This document shows positions 1 through 9,380 of a DNA stretch of 64,000 nucleotides, piece by piece. The position numbers and the translations under genes were made by a program. The DNA lies in contig JABGSN010000046.1 of assembly GCA_018647765.1 (NCBI GenBank), positions 24,726 through 88,725 on the forward strand, in the 5' to 3' direction. The stretch's first letter is position 1. Every line of letters begins with the position of its first letter. The DNA is from Oceanospirillaceae bacterium. Its GTDB lineage: Bacteria > Pseudomonadota > Gammaproteobacteria > Pseudomonadales > Balneatricaceae. The notes under the pieces are model-generated. The model had not been told where the DNA came from. It was given only the letters and a program-made list of their open reading frames with translations, and did not search any database.

Positions 1-370
1 CTAACGTCCAATTGAGTTGAACTAACTGGTTAGGTTTGGCCTGACGTAGTTTTGCGGGTAACAAATGCATGAGCGCATCACCCAAGGGGTATTGGTAATA
101 CTCGGCCGCCCAAAGGCCAAGTTGCCATAGTGCGGGCGGCAATAAGTTGGTGCTATCGAGGTAGTCTATAACGGGTTTAATTTTGTTAGCATCGAAGGTC
201 GTGGCGTCACTCATTCCTACTATTAAGCCCACCCGTTCGCTGCGACCAAAAGCCACCCGCACACGTAAACCTATGGTTGGTGCGGGCACTGAGTCACTTG
301 CTGTCAACGGCAAGTAAGTAAACTCTTGGCGCAGGCCAGTAGCGAGAACAATATGGAGGTATTTGGGCAC
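1..370 (-). CDS. priA: Primosomal protein N' (PriA), N-terminal fragment
   Basis: Only the first ~123 codons are inside the window; the gene runs off the left edge. The translation begins MPKYLHIVLATGLRQEFTYL from a GTG and continues with GLRVRVAFGRSERVGLIVG and a WAAEYYQYPLGDAL stretch. This matches the N-terminal DNA 3'-end-binding domain of the PriA replication-restart helicase, where the 'RVRVPFGRR..VGIV' pattern is typical. PriA reloads the replicative helicase at stalled forks. It lies divergent from rpmE, a common gammaproteobacterial arrangement that supports the call. I chose the GTG because no in-frame ATG lies upstream. The helicase domain cannot be checked. Confidence 0.85.
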   Translation of the reverse strand, partial: MPKYLHIVLATGLRQEFTYLPLTASDSVPAPTIGLRVRVAFGRSERVGLIVGMSDATTFDANKIKPVIDYLDSTNLLPPALWQLGLWAAEYYQYPLGDALMHLLPAKLRQAKPNQLVQLNWTL

Positions 371-496
371 GGTGAGTAGGGCACACTTTAATGCTGGGTA
401 AGGGGCTTATGCTACACCAAAGTGGGCCTATATGGTTTGTTTTGCTTATTTAATGCCGCGATTAGCTGCTTTACACCGGTGTGGGTTGGAAAAAGC

Positions 497-524
497 TTGC
501 TTATCTAACCCTGTCTGGTAAAAT
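497..524 (+). promoter_or_regulatory. Candidate sigma-70 promoter for rpmE
   Basis: TTGCTT at 497-502 and TAAAAT at 519-524 are separated by 16 bp, about 105 bp upstream of the rpmE start. The boxes are reasonable but unproven. Nothing else distinctive was seen in the 371-630 gap between priA and rpmE. Confidence 0.3.
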
Positions 525-630
525 TTCGCCTCTATTTTTATGGCTTGCCGATTGTCGGCCTGCCTATTTGACCGATGCGGTGCTTGGCAATAGATCAAGT
601 GGCGGCGTCATAACCCTGAGGTTATTCCCC

Positions 631-843
631 ATGCAAAAAGACATTCATCCTAAGTATGAAGCAATCAAAGCCACGTGTTCTTGTGGCAACGTTGTAGAAA
701 CTCGTTCTACCCTATGCCAAGACATGCACATCGACGTATGTTCAGCGTGTCACCCGTTCTACACTGGCAAGCAGAAAGTTCTAGACGTTGGCGGCCGTAT
801 TGATCGCTTCAACAAGCGTTTTGGTACACGTACTACCAAGTAA
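631..843 (+). CDS. rpmE: 50S ribosomal protein L31 (zinc-binding type)
   Basis: This is a 70-residue protein starting [20 protein letters not shown], a clear match to bacterial L31, a small protein of the large ribosomal subunit. Cys16, Cys18, Cys37 and Cys40 are all present, so this is the zinc-containing (C+) form, not the zinc-free paralogue made under zinc starvation. The start is the ATG at 631, preceded by GAGG 8-12 nt upstream. The frame is open further upstream, but that stretch does not resemble L31. It is a single gene, divergent from priA and closed by a strong hairpin terminator. Confidence 0.97.
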   Translation: MQKDIHPKYEAIKATCSCGNVVETRSTLCQDMHIDVCSACHPFYTGKQKVLDVGGRIDRFNKRFGTRTTK

Positions 844-867
844 TTGGTACTGCGCAAACCGCACGTT

Positions 868-895
868 AAAAAAACCCGCTAAGGCGGGTTTTTTT
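868..895. terminator. Bidirectional rho-independent terminator
   Basis: The arms AAAACCCGC and GCGGGTTTT with a 4-nt loop (871-892) are flanked by an A-run on the left and a T-run on the right. It therefore works on both strands, between the convergent rpmE and the SulP gene. Confidence 0.9.
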
Positions 896-909
896 ATGCC
901 TGCAGATTG

Positions 910-2625
910 TTAATCTGCACAGCCCTCACATGTATGCTCAGCCAATAGCGTGTCTATAGTACTTAACGCGAGGGTTTTAGTTGCAAAAATGTGACGTTTG
1001 CCAATGGCGTTGAGGTGACCATTGCGGATAATGGGTTTGATCACCCGGCCGTTGGGGTTGCATATGTACAATCCGCCGCCCAAAGCGGTTAAGCGCTTGG
1101 CTTCATTGGCTAACAATTCCGTACCTGCCAAATCAATAAAGTTAATGCCACTGGCCACAATTAACACGTGTTTTTGCGAAATCGACATGAGTGTGGATTG
1201 CACATAGTCCACGGCCCCAAAAAATATTGAGCCGTTGATGCGGATAATTTTTAACGATTCACATTCAGGCAAGCCTGAGCGTTGCGCCGACACTAGTTTT
1301 TTAGCGCCTGTGCTACGCGCCATGGTAGTGATATTAGGCTTAGACGTGCGCCGTAAATACAGCACCAAAGACAGCAGTACGCCTAGGTAGATGGCAAATT
1401 CCATGGGTAACAATAGGGTGGCGCCAAAGGTGACGCCAAACACCATGGCTTCGTTTTTTCCGGCGCGATAAATGATTTTTATGTGATGCCAATCGATTAG
1501 ATTCCAGGCTACGACTAATAAAATAGCTGCCATGCTGGGCAAGGTGATAAACGCCGCTAAGGGTGCAAACAACAATACAATAAGGGCTAAAAATATGGCT
1601 GCAAATAGTGCGGCTAAGGGGCTGGTAGCACCGGCCTCATAGTTAACTCCAGTACGGGTAAATGACCCAGAAGTGGCGTAACTGGAGGTGAAACTGCCGA
1701 TAATATTGGATAACGACTGACCAATGAATTCTTGATTACCATCTATACGTTGGCCAGAACGAGTGGCCACAGAACGGGCAATAGACACGGCTTCTACTAA
1801 TCCCAAAAGGCCTAAGGCCATGGCACCAGGAGCGAGTTCTCTCAGTATGTCCCAGTCCATTAATGGAGCCGACAATGGTGGTAGCTGGGAGGGAATTTCA
1901 CCGACCAAGGCAATACTCTGGGCTGCTTGCCACGGAGTTAACAGCATCAATTGTGTGGCAAGGCTACCTACCACCATAGCGATCAGCATGTTGGGCCACT
2001 TCTTACGCCAGCGTTTTACGCCAATTAAGGTGACGAGGGTGATGAGGGTAATCACCAAACTTGGCAAGTGGGTGGCGCTGATGTTTTTGCTGACGGCAAT
2101 CCAGTTAACCATAAAGTTACCACTGGATGCCAAATCTAAACCTAATGAATTTTTAATTTGGCTGGTGGCAATAACGACCGCTGCTCCAGAGGTAAACCCC
2201 ACCACTACGGAGTGGGATACAAAGTTGACCAAGGTGCCCATACGGGCCAAGGACAGCAGCAATTGAAACAAACCGGCCATGAGCGTCAAACTAAGCACTA
2301 AGGTAATGTAGCTTGCAGAGCCAGCTTCTGCCAACGGGCTGATGGTGGTAAACACGACGATGGAGAGGGCCGCCGTGGGGCCAGAAATAAGGTGCCAAGA
2401 CGACCCAAATAAAGCAGCGATAGTGGCTGGTACTATCGCTGCATATAAGCCGTATTCGGGTGGTAAGCCAGCAATTAGCGCATAAGCCACACCTTGTGGC
2501 AGTACAATAATCGCCCCAGTCAGACCCGCCAACGCATCTTGCCGAGCGCTAGTCAGGGTGGTTTGTTTCGCCCAGCCTAAAAATGGCAAAAGCCTTAACA
2601 AAAAGTTGATGGTTATAACGGACAT
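910..2625 (-). CDS. SulP-family inorganic anion transporter with STAS domain
   Basis: A 571-residue integral membrane protein of the SulP/SLC26 family, which moves sulfate, bicarbonate or other anions across the inner membrane. About ten to twelve hydrophobic segments fill the first ~420 residues, including the family pattern LISGPTAALSIVVF and the conserved SFTSSYATSGSFTRTGVNYEAG. A cytoplasmic STAS domain follows at roughly 440-555 (KIIRINGSIFFGAVDYV...INFIDLAGTELLANEAKRL). I place the start at MSVITINFLLRLLPFLGWAK; the frame extends 27 codons upstream without family resemblance. The substrate cannot be read from sequence. It stands alone between the rpmE terminator and the ybb genes. Confidence 0.88.
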   Translation of the reverse strand: MSVITINFLLRLLPFLGWAKQTTLTSARQDALAGLTGAIIVLPQGVAYALIAGLPPEYGLYAAIVPATIAALFGSSWHLISGPTAALSIVVFTTISPLAEAGSASYITLVLSLTLMAGLFQLLLSLARMGTLVNFVSHSVVVGFTSGAAVVIATSQIKNSLGLDLASSGNFMVNWIAVSKNISATHLPSLVITLITLVTLIGVKRWRKKWPNMLIAMVVGSLATQLMLLTPWQAAQSIALVGEIPSQLPPLSAPLMDWDILRELAPGAMALGLLGLVEAVSIARSVATRSGQRIDGNQEFIGQSLSNIIGSFTSSYATSGSFTRTGVNYEAGATSPLAALFAAIFLALIVLLFAPLAAFITLPSMAAILLVVAWNLIDWHHIKIIYRAGKNEAMVFGVTFGATLLLPMEFAIYLGVLLSLVLYLRRTSKPNITTMARSTGAKKLVSAQRSGLPECESLKIIRINGSIFFGAVDYVQSTLMSISQKHVLIVASGINFIDLAGTELLANEAKRLTALGGGLYICNPNGRVIKPIIRNGHLNAIGKRHIFATKTLALSTIDTLLAEHTCEGCAD

Positions 2626-2712
2626 ACTGGGTCCAAAGCAATGAGGTCTATAGCGTATTGTAAAGCAAAAACCCTGCACTGGGTGGTACCAGTTGTGTGT
2701 TTGCAATGGGTT

Positions 2713-5169
2713 TTAGGCTTTACTTAAGGTCCTTAACGGTGGTGCTGTGACCACACTACGATTAAACCACCAGCCAAATGACCCGATCAGCAGCATGCCA
2801 ATGAATGGACTCAATACCCACAGTGGCCAATGGAGTTGGATGGGCATGTTGAATACTTGGTGCTGAAGTAAGGCAACTAACGCTTCGGCGCTTAACCCGG
2901 CTATTAAACCCGCCACCCAGCCAAGGCTTGCGTACTCTACTAAAATAACACGCCTAATCAATGATTTACTGGCACCTAAGGTGCGTAAGATGGCGCTTTC
3001 ATGACGTCGTTCGTCAATGCTGGCTTGGATGCTGGCGATTAACACCAATACACCGGCACCCAGCACCATCACTAAAATGCTTTCTACAGCAAGGGACAGC
3101 TGGCCCACCACTTTTTGTACTTGTTGTAGTATTTGGTCTACATCAAGCATGGAGATGGTCGGTTGTTGCCGCAATAAAGGGCCGAGTTTTTTACGATCTT
3201 TTGGGGCGATGTAAACACTGGCCATGTAACTGGCGCTACTGGCATCGGTTAAGGGGGCTGAAAAAACGAAAAAGAAGTTGGGCTGCATACTGCCCCAATC
3301 CACTTCTCTAAGGCTGGTTAAGGTGGCTTGTTGTTCGATTCCGGCCACGTTAAAGGTGAGTTTTTGACCTAAGGTTAAACCCAAGCGTTGGGCGTAGTCG
3401 ACTTCTATAGACACTTCTAGTACGTCGGGTGGGGTAGGAGTGGAAGCCCACCAACGGCCTGCATTAATGCGGTTGCCTTTGGGCAATGTGTGGGTCCAAG
3501 TGAGGTTGAGTTCTCGGTCTCCCCTTGGGGTGTCAAACTTGGGCTCTATCAGGCGGGCTCTAGCAATCGGAAAAAAGGCCAGTGCATTGGTGGCAAGATT
3601 TTGCTCTGTCATGGAGTCCAATAATGCACTGCGTTGTTCTTGGTAGATATTAAATAAGAACAAGTTAGGGGTGTCTTGCTTTAGCTGTTGTTGCCAGTCG
3701 TCAATCAAAAAGCTACGCACTGAGACCAAGCTAAACAACAGCATTAAGGCCAGCCCAAAAATGGCCACCTGCAGGCTGTTTTGGTGGCGTCGACGGGATA
3801 AGTTGGCTAGCCCGAGTTTGCCGCCTTGACCTAAATAAGGCCTAAGTTTGTCGCCCAATTTGATGAGAGATCCAGCCAACAGCCAGAGTAAGGTTAAGAT
3901 AACAGCCATGCCGGCGATGAGCGCGGCACTAATGAGGGCCGATTGGCTGTGCCAATAAACCAGTGCAATAATGGCCGCAAAACCAATGGCAAGATGGCTA
4001 GGGTTGGCCTTGCTGCGACTGCCTGAATTGCGCAACACTTGCGCCGGCGCAACTTTGGCTAGGCCTAGCATGGACGGCAATACAAAGGCTAATAAACATA
4101 AAAATCCGGTGCCAGCACCTAATATAAATGGCGTCAAAGGCAGGCTTGATGCATCTGTTTGTATATATTCTGAGACGAGGATCAGTAAACCTTGGTACAA
4201 ACCCCAGGCAAAGGGCAGGCTGATAAAGGTGGCGAAGGTTGCCAGCAATAACATTTGGCTCAGGTAAAGTAATCGCAACTGCTGAGGTTTGAGGCCTAGG
4301 CATTTTAACAAAGCCACGTGTTTGGCCTGGCGCAGACTATAGCGCCGTGCCGACAACGACAAGGCTACACCTGCCAACACCACTGCTAATGAGCCCGCTA
4401 GCAGTAGAAACTGCTCGGCCTTGTCTAAGGTGGCTGCCATGTTGGCGTTGCCATCGGTGGGTGTTTGCCACGTTTCGCCGGTTTGTAACTGAGGCGTGAT
4501 TTGTTCGCGGAGTTGATTAAGTTGGGTGTCTGCGCCTGCCAATAACCAACGGTGGCTGACGCGGCTGCCTGTTTGTAGTGCCTTGGTGGCCGCTAAATCA
4601 TTGATATGCATCAGCGCCCGTGGCGCAAAACTAGCGAAACCGTTGGCCTGGTCGGGTTCGGCGAGGAGCACTTGAGTCACGGTAAGGCTGAGTTCACCCA
4701 CGTCGATGGTATCGTTGAGTTTGGCGTTGAGGCTGGCCAAGAGTCGCGAATCGGGCCAAATTTCACCTTCTAGGGGGCCTTCATTGCTTGCTTGTCCGAG
4801 GCCAAAGGCCTGGGTGCCAATGCTGAGCTCACTTTTAAGCGGGTAGAGGCTCGACACGGCCTTAATGCCTGCTAACTGCAACTCGTGCTGGGCAAACACC
4901 ATGGCCTGAAATTCGCTCACATGGGCTTGTTGTAGGCCCAGTTGCTGGGCTTGTTGTCGCCAAGCAGGAGCCACCGGCTGGTTGCTGTTAAGGCGTAAGT
5001 CAGCAGCGATGAGGTCGGCCCCTTCGGCCACCATAGACTGCTTCACCTGGTGGGTAAATAAGCTAATGCTGGTGACGCTAGTGATGGCCAGTAACAAGGC
5101 TGCAAACAATAGCGACAATTCGCCGCCACGCCAGTCCCGCCATGCTAGACGTGTTGCTAGTTTAAGCAT
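2713..5169 (-). CDS. ybbP: ABC transporter permease, FtsX/MacB-type (YbbP-like)
   Basis: An 818-residue membrane protein with an N-terminal anchor (~15-40), a large periplasmic region and two FtsX-type membrane bundles, one central and one C-terminal. The last three helices follow the DERRHESAILRTLGAS motif typical of FtsX-domain permeases. It pairs with the ATPase encoded just upstream (8-bp overlap), and both lie divergent from tesA, which is the E. coli tesA/ybbA/ybbP arrangement. YbbAP-type systems work as envelope ABC machines (lipid or lipid-like export or extraction). The exact substrate is not readable here. Confidence 0.85.
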   Translation of the reverse strand: MLKLATRLAWRDWRGGELSLLFAALLLAITSVTSISLFTHQVKQSMVAEGADLIAADLRLNSNQPVAPAWRQQAQQLGLQQAHVSEFQAMVFAQHELQLAGIKAVSSLYPLKSELSIGTQAFGLGQASNEGPLEGEIWPDSRLLASLNAKLNDTIDVGELSLTVTQVLLAEPDQANGFASFAPRALMHINDLAATKALQTGSRVSHRWLLAGADTQLNQLREQITPQLQTGETWQTPTDGNANMAATLDKAEQFLLLAGSLAVVLAGVALSLSARRYSLRQAKHVALLKCLGLKPQQLRLLYLSQMLLLATFATFISLPFAWGLYQGLLILVSEYIQTDASSLPLTPFILGAGTGFLCLLAFVLPSMLGLAKVAPAQVLRNSGSRSKANPSHLAIGFAAIIALVYWHSQSALISAALIAGMAVILTLLWLLAGSLIKLGDKLRPYLGQGGKLGLANLSRRRHQNSLQVAIFGLALMLLFSLVSVRSFLIDDWQQQLKQDTPNLFLFNIYQEQRSALLDSMTEQNLATNALAFFPIARARLIEPKFDTPRGDRELNLTWTHTLPKGNRINAGRWWASTPTPPDVLEVSIEVDYAQRLGLTLGQKLTFNVAGIEQQATLTSLREVDWGSMQPNFFFVFSAPLTDASSASYMASVYIAPKDRKKLGPLLRQQPTISMLDVDQILQQVQKVVGQLSLAVESILVMVLGAGVLVLIASIQASIDERRHESAILRTLGASKSLIRRVILVEYASLGWVAGLIAGLSAEALVALLQHQVFNMPIQLHWPLWVLSPFIGMLLIGSFGWWFNRSVVTAPPLRTLSKA

Positions 5170-5860
5170 CAGTGGGTTCCGCCAGTTTGCCAGCGGTTAA
5201 GCTGAGGCGCCTTTGGCAACGTTGGGCGAGGGCTAAGTCGTGGGTGACGAGTACTAAGGTGGTTTGATGTTGTTGGTTTAACTCAAACAACAGCTCAATG
5301 ATGTGGCGGCCTGTTTCTGTGTCTAAGTTGCCGGTGGGTTCATCGGCGAATAAAATGGGTGCTTGGGCGGCAAAGGCGCGAGCAATAGCCACACGTTGCT
5401 GTTCGCCGCCGGACAGCTGATTAGGGTAGTGGCCGCCGCGCTGGCCTAGCCCTACATGTTGTAAGTACTTCTGTGCGACAGCCTTGGCACCCGTGCTGCC
5501 TTTTACTTCTAAGGGCAACATAATATTTTCTAATGCGGTTAAGCTAGGTAACAGCTGGAAATTTTGGAAGATGAAGGCCACTTGATGTTTGCGTAACTCG
5601 GCCCGGCCTTCTTCGTTGAGTTGACTTAAGTCTTGCTGGGCTAAAAATAACTGCCCGTGGCTGGGGCTGTCGAGCCCTGCCATCATCCCCAGTAAGGTAG
5701 TTTTTCCTGATCCAGAAGCGCCCACAATTGCCACGGACTCGCCTGCTTCTATGGTAAAATTAAGGTCTTGTAAAATGTGTAAGTCATGGCCTTGTTGAGT
5801 GGGGTTGGCAATGATTTGGCTAACGTTTTTGGCACCTAAAAAAGGTGTGGAATCAGGCAT
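5162..5860 (-). CDS. ybbA: ABC transporter ATP-binding protein (YbbA-like)
   Basis: A 232-residue ATPase of the LolD/MacB/FtsE class. Walker A is GASGSGKTT (~50-58), the Q-loop lies in [18 protein letters not shown], the signature is LSGGEQQR (~150) and Walker B is ILFADEP, followed by the H-loop in LVTHD. It is translationally coupled to the permease gene (8-bp overlap). Only 66 bp separate it from tesA on the other strand, so the two promoters probably lie back to back there. Confidence 0.9.
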   Translation of the reverse strand: MPDSTPFLGAKNVSQIIANPTQQGHDLHILQDLNFTIEAGESVAIVGASGSGKTTLLGMMAGLDSPSHGQLFLAQQDLSQLNEEGRAELRKHQVAFIFQNFQLLPSLTALENIMLPLEVKGSTGAKAVAQKYLQHVGLGQRGGHYPNQLSGGEQQRVAIARAFAAQAPILFADEPTGNLDTETGRHIIELLFELNQQHQTTLVLVTHDLALAQRCQRRLSLTAGKLAEPTDA

Positions 5861-5926
5861 AATAGACCAGGTTACAGTGAGTGCGAATGTCTATTATGGC
5901 GCGTGTAAGGTCATTAGGGGAAGTGG

Positions 5927-6565
5927 ATGCGACAGGTTTTCAAAATATTTACATTGTGTGTGCTGACTCTGGGGTGGGTGTGGCAAACGCCGCTGGTTCA
6001 GGCCCAGCAAAAAACGTTGTTGGTGATGGGCGACAGTCTCAGTGCGGGTTATGGCATGTCGCTGGCGCAGGCTTGGCCGGCATTGCTACAAACGCAGCTC
6101 AACCAAGTGTTAGGTGAACACCAATGGCAAGTGATCAACGCCAGTGTCAGTGGCGAAACCACGCAGGGTGGCGTACGCCGGTTGCCTGGCTTATTGGCTC
6201 AGTACCAACCTCAATGGGTGCTGCTGGAGCTAGGTGCTAATGACGGCTTACGCGGGTATCCCATTGCTAAAATGACCGCCAATTTAAGCCGTATGATCGT
6301 ACAAAGCCAGACTGCAGGGGCAAAGGTGGCTGTGCTGGGCATTCAACTGCCACCTAATTATGGTGCCCGCTATACAGGGCCATTTTTTCACCAGTATGCG
6401 CATTTGGCACAGCAGCATAATACGGCCTTGGTACCCTTTATTCTCGAGGATATTGCCATCCATCCTCACTTGATGCAGGCGGATGGATTACACCCAACCC
6501 AAGCGGCGCAAACGCTCATTCTGGATAACGTGTGGCAGCATCTATCGGTCCATTGGACTAACTAG
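5927..6565 (+). CDS. tesA: Multifunctional acyl-CoA thioesterase I / lysophospholipase L1
   Basis: A 212-residue periplasmic SGNH hydrolase. A signal peptide occupies residues 1-26 (cleavage after PLVQA). Block I is GDSLSAGYG with nucleophile Ser37; GANDGLRG is block III; Asp186 and His189 sit in ADGLHPT. Family members hydrolyse acyl-CoA thioesters, lysophospholipids and some peptide esters. The ATG at 5927 is preceded by AGGGGAAG. Divergence from ybbAP is conserved with E. coli, which supports orthology. An intrinsic terminator follows. Confidence 0.93.
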   Translation: MRQVFKIFTLCVLTLGWVWQTPLVQAQQKTLLVMGDSLSAGYGMSLAQAWPALLQTQLNQVLGEHQWQVINASVSGETTQGGVRRLPGLLAQYQPQWVLLELGANDGLRGYPIAKMTANLSRMIVQSQTAGAKVAVLGIQLPPNYGARYTGPFFHQYAHLAQQHNTALVPFILEDIAIHPHLMQADGLHPTQAAQTLILDNVWQHLSVHWTN

Positions 6566-6579
6566 GGCGTAAAATCAAC

Positions 6580-6603
6580 AAAACCCGCACATGGCGGGTT
6601 TTT
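6580..6603. terminator. Bidirectional terminator between tesA and rpoH
   Basis: The arms AAAACCCGC and GCGGGTTTT with a 5-nt loop sit between the convergent tesA and rpoH. There is a short T-run on the plus side and A-rich sequence on the other. Confidence 0.82.
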
Positions 6604-6630
6604 GAGTAATAGCTTTAGTTTTGGTCTTAG

Positions 6631-7518
6631 TTAGACTGCAAAAGCAAATTCGCTATCGGCGTCCATACCTACGCTCATGGCCGCTTTGAGCTTCTTCATG
6701 GCGTTCTTTTCAAGCTGGCGGATACGCTCGGCAGACACCTGGTATTGATCAGCTAAATTATGCAAAGTCGCTTTAGAATCACCTAACCAGCGCTGTTGTA
6801 GAATGTCACGGCTGCGCGCATCCAAATCACCCATGGCGTTCGCCAAGCGGGTGTTGGAATCGTTTTCCCAGTCGCTGGCTTCAAGCTGGCGGGCAGGGTC
6901 GGCAGAGTGGTCTTCTAAGTAATAGGCAGGGGCTTGAAAAGCACTGTCTTCGTCGCCCTCTGGCGCGTCAAAGGGGGTATCTTGCGACGCCATACGGCCT
7001 TCCATTTGCATCACTACTTTAGCGTCAACGCCTAAGTCTGCAGCAACGGATTGTACTTCGGCATGGGTTAACCAAGCCAATTTTTTCTTGGCACTACGTA
7101 AATTGAAAAACAACTTACGCTGGCTTTTAGTGGTGGCCACCTTAACAATGCGCCAATTACGCAAAATGTACTCGTGCATTTCGGCTTTGATCCAGTGCAC
7201 TGCAAAAGAAACAAGGCGCACGCCTACTTCAGGGTTAAAACGTTTTACCGCTTTCATCAAGCCGGCGTTACCTTCCTGTACCAAATCAGAAATAGGTAGC
7301 CCGTAGCCCGAGTAGCTTTTGGCAATGTGTGCCACAAAGCGTAGGTGAGACATCACTAACTGGCGGGCGGCGTCTAAATCGTTTTGGTAGTAGAGGCGTT
7401 CGGCTAGGGCTCGCTCTTCTTCAACGCTAAGAATCGGGATGCCGCTAATGGTTTGTAGGTAAGCCTCGTGGCTCTGGCCAGGTGCTAACGCATCAATGGC
7501 TGATAATGACTGAGTCAT
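6631..7518 (-). CDS. rpoH: RNA polymerase sigma-32 heat-shock factor
   Basis: A 295-residue group 3 sigma factor that directs RNA polymerase to heat-shock promoters. Region 2 is intact ([19 protein letters not shown]...[20 protein letters not shown]). It is followed by the RpoH-box hallmark [14 protein letters not shown], which separates sigma-32 from other sigma factors and is linked to FtsH turnover. Region 4 with its helix-turn-helix lies near 255-285 ([25 protein letters not shown]). The start is preceded by GGAGAAAG. The gene follows ftsY-ftsE-ftsX on the same strand, as in E. coli. The 216-bp gap upstream probably carries its own promoters, but I could not assign boxes. Confidence 0.97.
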   Translation of the reverse strand: MTQSLSAIDALAPGQSHEAYLQTISGIPILSVEEERALAERLYYQNDLDAARQLVMSHLRFVAHIAKSYSGYGLPISDLVQEGNAGLMKAVKRFNPEVGVRLVSFAVHWIKAEMHEYILRNWRIVKVATTKSQRKLFFNLRSAKKKLAWLTHAEVQSVAADLGVDAKVVMQMEGRMASQDTPFDAPEGDEDSAFQAPAYYLEDHSADPARQLEASDWENDSNTRLANAMGDLDARSRDILQQRWLGDSKATLHNLADQYQVSAERIRQLEKNAMKKLKAAMSVGMDADSEFAFAV

Positions 7519-7734
7519 AACTTTCTCCGTAACCTTGTGTCCGCTCTTAAATCTATTTTAAGTATGGCTGATGATTTGCCATTTTGGGGACTATGACCGC
7601 TGTTCGTGTATTTTTGCTGATGGCGGTATGTTTCTGCTAAGCATTCTAGGGTGCAACAGCGCTCTAGGCAAGGTTTTACAGGGGTTTTTACCCGTAAAGC
7701 TTTGTAAAGCCTAATTTAGTGGCCGATTGGGCAC

Positions 7735-8706
7735 TTATTGGGGTTCAATAAGGCGTAATTGGCGGCCTACAGCCAAACTGGCCCCTAATAAAGACAGGCT
7801 GCAACTTGTAGCTAACAACATTAGGCTGCCAACCCAGCCCAAGCCTTGCAGCTGCCACGGGCTCTGATAACTCTGCGCCAGCTGGAGTAAGGGTTCATGC
7901 AAATAACTCACGCCTAATTGAATGATGATCCAAGCTAATAGCGCGGCAAATAAGCCGGCCCAAAATCCGGCGTAGAGGAAGGGTCTACGCAGGTAAGCAT
8001 CGGTGCCCCCCACCAGCTTAATCACTAAAATTTCTTGTTTACGACTTTCAATTTGTAGCCGCACCGTATTGCCGACCACCAATAGTACTCCTAAGGCTAA
8101 TAAAAAAGCCAGGCTATAAGTGACACGTTGGCTGGCTGCAAGGATGGCGTGCAGACGATCAAGCCATGCCATATTCACTAACACTTGATCAACCAGTGTT
8201 AATTGACGCAATTGCTGCGTCAGTTGGCTCATCGCCTGTGGCGTTTGGGCCGTGTTTTCGGGGGCTATTAACAGGGTTGCTGGCAATGGGTTGTCGGTAA
8301 GGCTGCCTAAAATGTCGGCCAAGCCGCTATTGGTTTTGAAGCTGGCAAGGGCTTGAGCTGCGGAAATGTAGGTCACGTTAGCAATGTCTGGCCGTGCAAG
8401 TATTTCTTGGCTCAATAATTGACCTTGCTCGAGGGTCGCGTGAGGCACCAAAAAAACGCTCATTTGGTGTTCTTGGTTGAGCTGTTGGCCTAAGTGCTGG
8501 GCTTGGCTTAATAGTAACAGCAGGCTAGCGGGCAGGGTTATGGCAATGGCTAAGGTGAGCCAAGTCAGTAGGTTAGCCAGGGGACTAAGCCATAATCGTC
8601 GCCAACTTCGAACGGCCACCTCTTTATGTTCACGCAATAAGCGCTTACCGGCGCTCTCGGGTTTAGTGCGGCTGGCATTGTGGGGAGGGTGTTTAGTTGC
8701 AGCCAT
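7735..8706 (-). CDS. ftsX: Cell division protein FtsX
   Basis: A 323-residue inner-membrane protein that with FtsE forms the divisome-associated ABC complex activating septal murein hydrolases through periplasmic regulators such as EnvC. It has a basic cytoplasmic N-terminus (~1-45), a first helix at ~48-70, an extracytoplasmic domain (~75-195) with many Gln/Leu residues, and three C-terminal helices. The motif VGNTVRLQIESRKQEILVIKL is the canonical FtsX element. It starts 2 nt after the ftsE stop. Confidence 0.95.
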   Translation of the reverse strand: MAATKHPPHNASRTKPESAGKRLLREHKEVAVRSWRRLWLSPLANLLTWLTLAIAITLPASLLLLLSQAQHLGQQLNQEHQMSVFLVPHATLEQGQLLSQEILARPDIANVTYISAAQALASFKTNSGLADILGSLTDNPLPATLLIAPENTAQTPQAMSQLTQQLRQLTLVDQVLVNMAWLDRLHAILAASQRVTYSLAFLLALGVLLVVGNTVRLQIESRKQEILVIKLVGGTDAYLRRPFLYAGFWAGLFAALLAWIIIQLGVSYLHEPLLQLAQSYQSPWQLQGLGWVGSLMLLATSCSLSLLGASLAVGRQLRLIEPQ

Positions 8707-8708
8707 AG

Positions 8709-9380
8709 TTAGTGCCCTGCCATGGCAAACGGGCCGCTAAGCTGGCCTTGGTTTAACTGGATCACTGGGTGAGGTAGGCGTTGTATGAGATTTAAGTCGT
8801 GGCTCGCAATCAGCACGCTCACCCCAACCTGGTTGAATTGCTGGAATAAACGCATGACTTCTGCCGAGAGGGCTGGATCTAAGTTGCCTGTAGGTTCGTC
8901 TGCGAGGATCAGTTTGGGTTTGTTAACAATGGCACGGGCGATACCAATACGTTGTTGTTCGCCACTCGATAACACGCTAGGGCTGAGTTTTTCTTTATCG
9001 AGTAAACCGACTTTATCTAACGCGGCCCGTACACGGCGGCTAGAATCGCGTTCATTATACCCGCTAATTTTAAGGGGTAAGGCCACATTATCAAATACGG
9101 AATAGTCTAATAACAGTTGGTGGTTTTGAAAAACGAGGCCAATTTTACGACGATGAGCAGGCACTTGAGTGCGGCTCAACTGACTTAAATCTTGTCGATC
9201 TACAATCACCTTGCCGCTAGTTGGCCGCTCCATAAGCATGATTAGTTTCAGTAAGGTACTTTTACCGGCACCGGAATGGCCGGTTAAAAAAGCCATGTCG
9301 CCACGCTGTAAATGAAAGTTTGCACTCACTAACGCATGTTTGTCGTGATAGCTTTTACTGACTTGTTGAAACTCAATCAT
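8709..9380 (-). CDS. ftsE: Cell division ATP-binding protein FtsE
   Basis: A 223-residue ATPase that drives FtsX. Walker A is GHSGAGKST (~36-44), the Q-loop is VFQNHQLL, the signature is LSSGEQQR, which carries Ser for the usual Gly after LS (accepted in FtsE), and Walker B is [12 protein letters not shown]. The start overlaps the end of ftsY by 4 nt (ATGA) and ftsX follows at once, so the three genes form one transcription unit. Confidence 0.96.
   Translation of the reverse strand: MIEFQQVSKSYHDKHALVSANFHLQRGDMAFLTGHSGAGKSTLLKLIMLMERPTSGKVIVDRQDLSQLSRTQVPAHRRKIGLVFQNHQLLLDYSVFDNVALPLKISGYNERDSSRRVRAALDKVGLLDKEKLSPSVLSSGEQQRIGIARAIVNKPKLILADEPTGNLDPALSAEVMRLFQQFNQVGVSVLIASHDLNLIQRLPHPVIQLNQGQLSGPFAMAGH

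Noticed and set aside
481..630. A 50-codon upstream extension of the rpmE frame.
   Set aside because: It has no L31 resemblance and contains the likely promoter; the ATG at 631 gives the standard 70-residue protein with a good ribosome-binding site.
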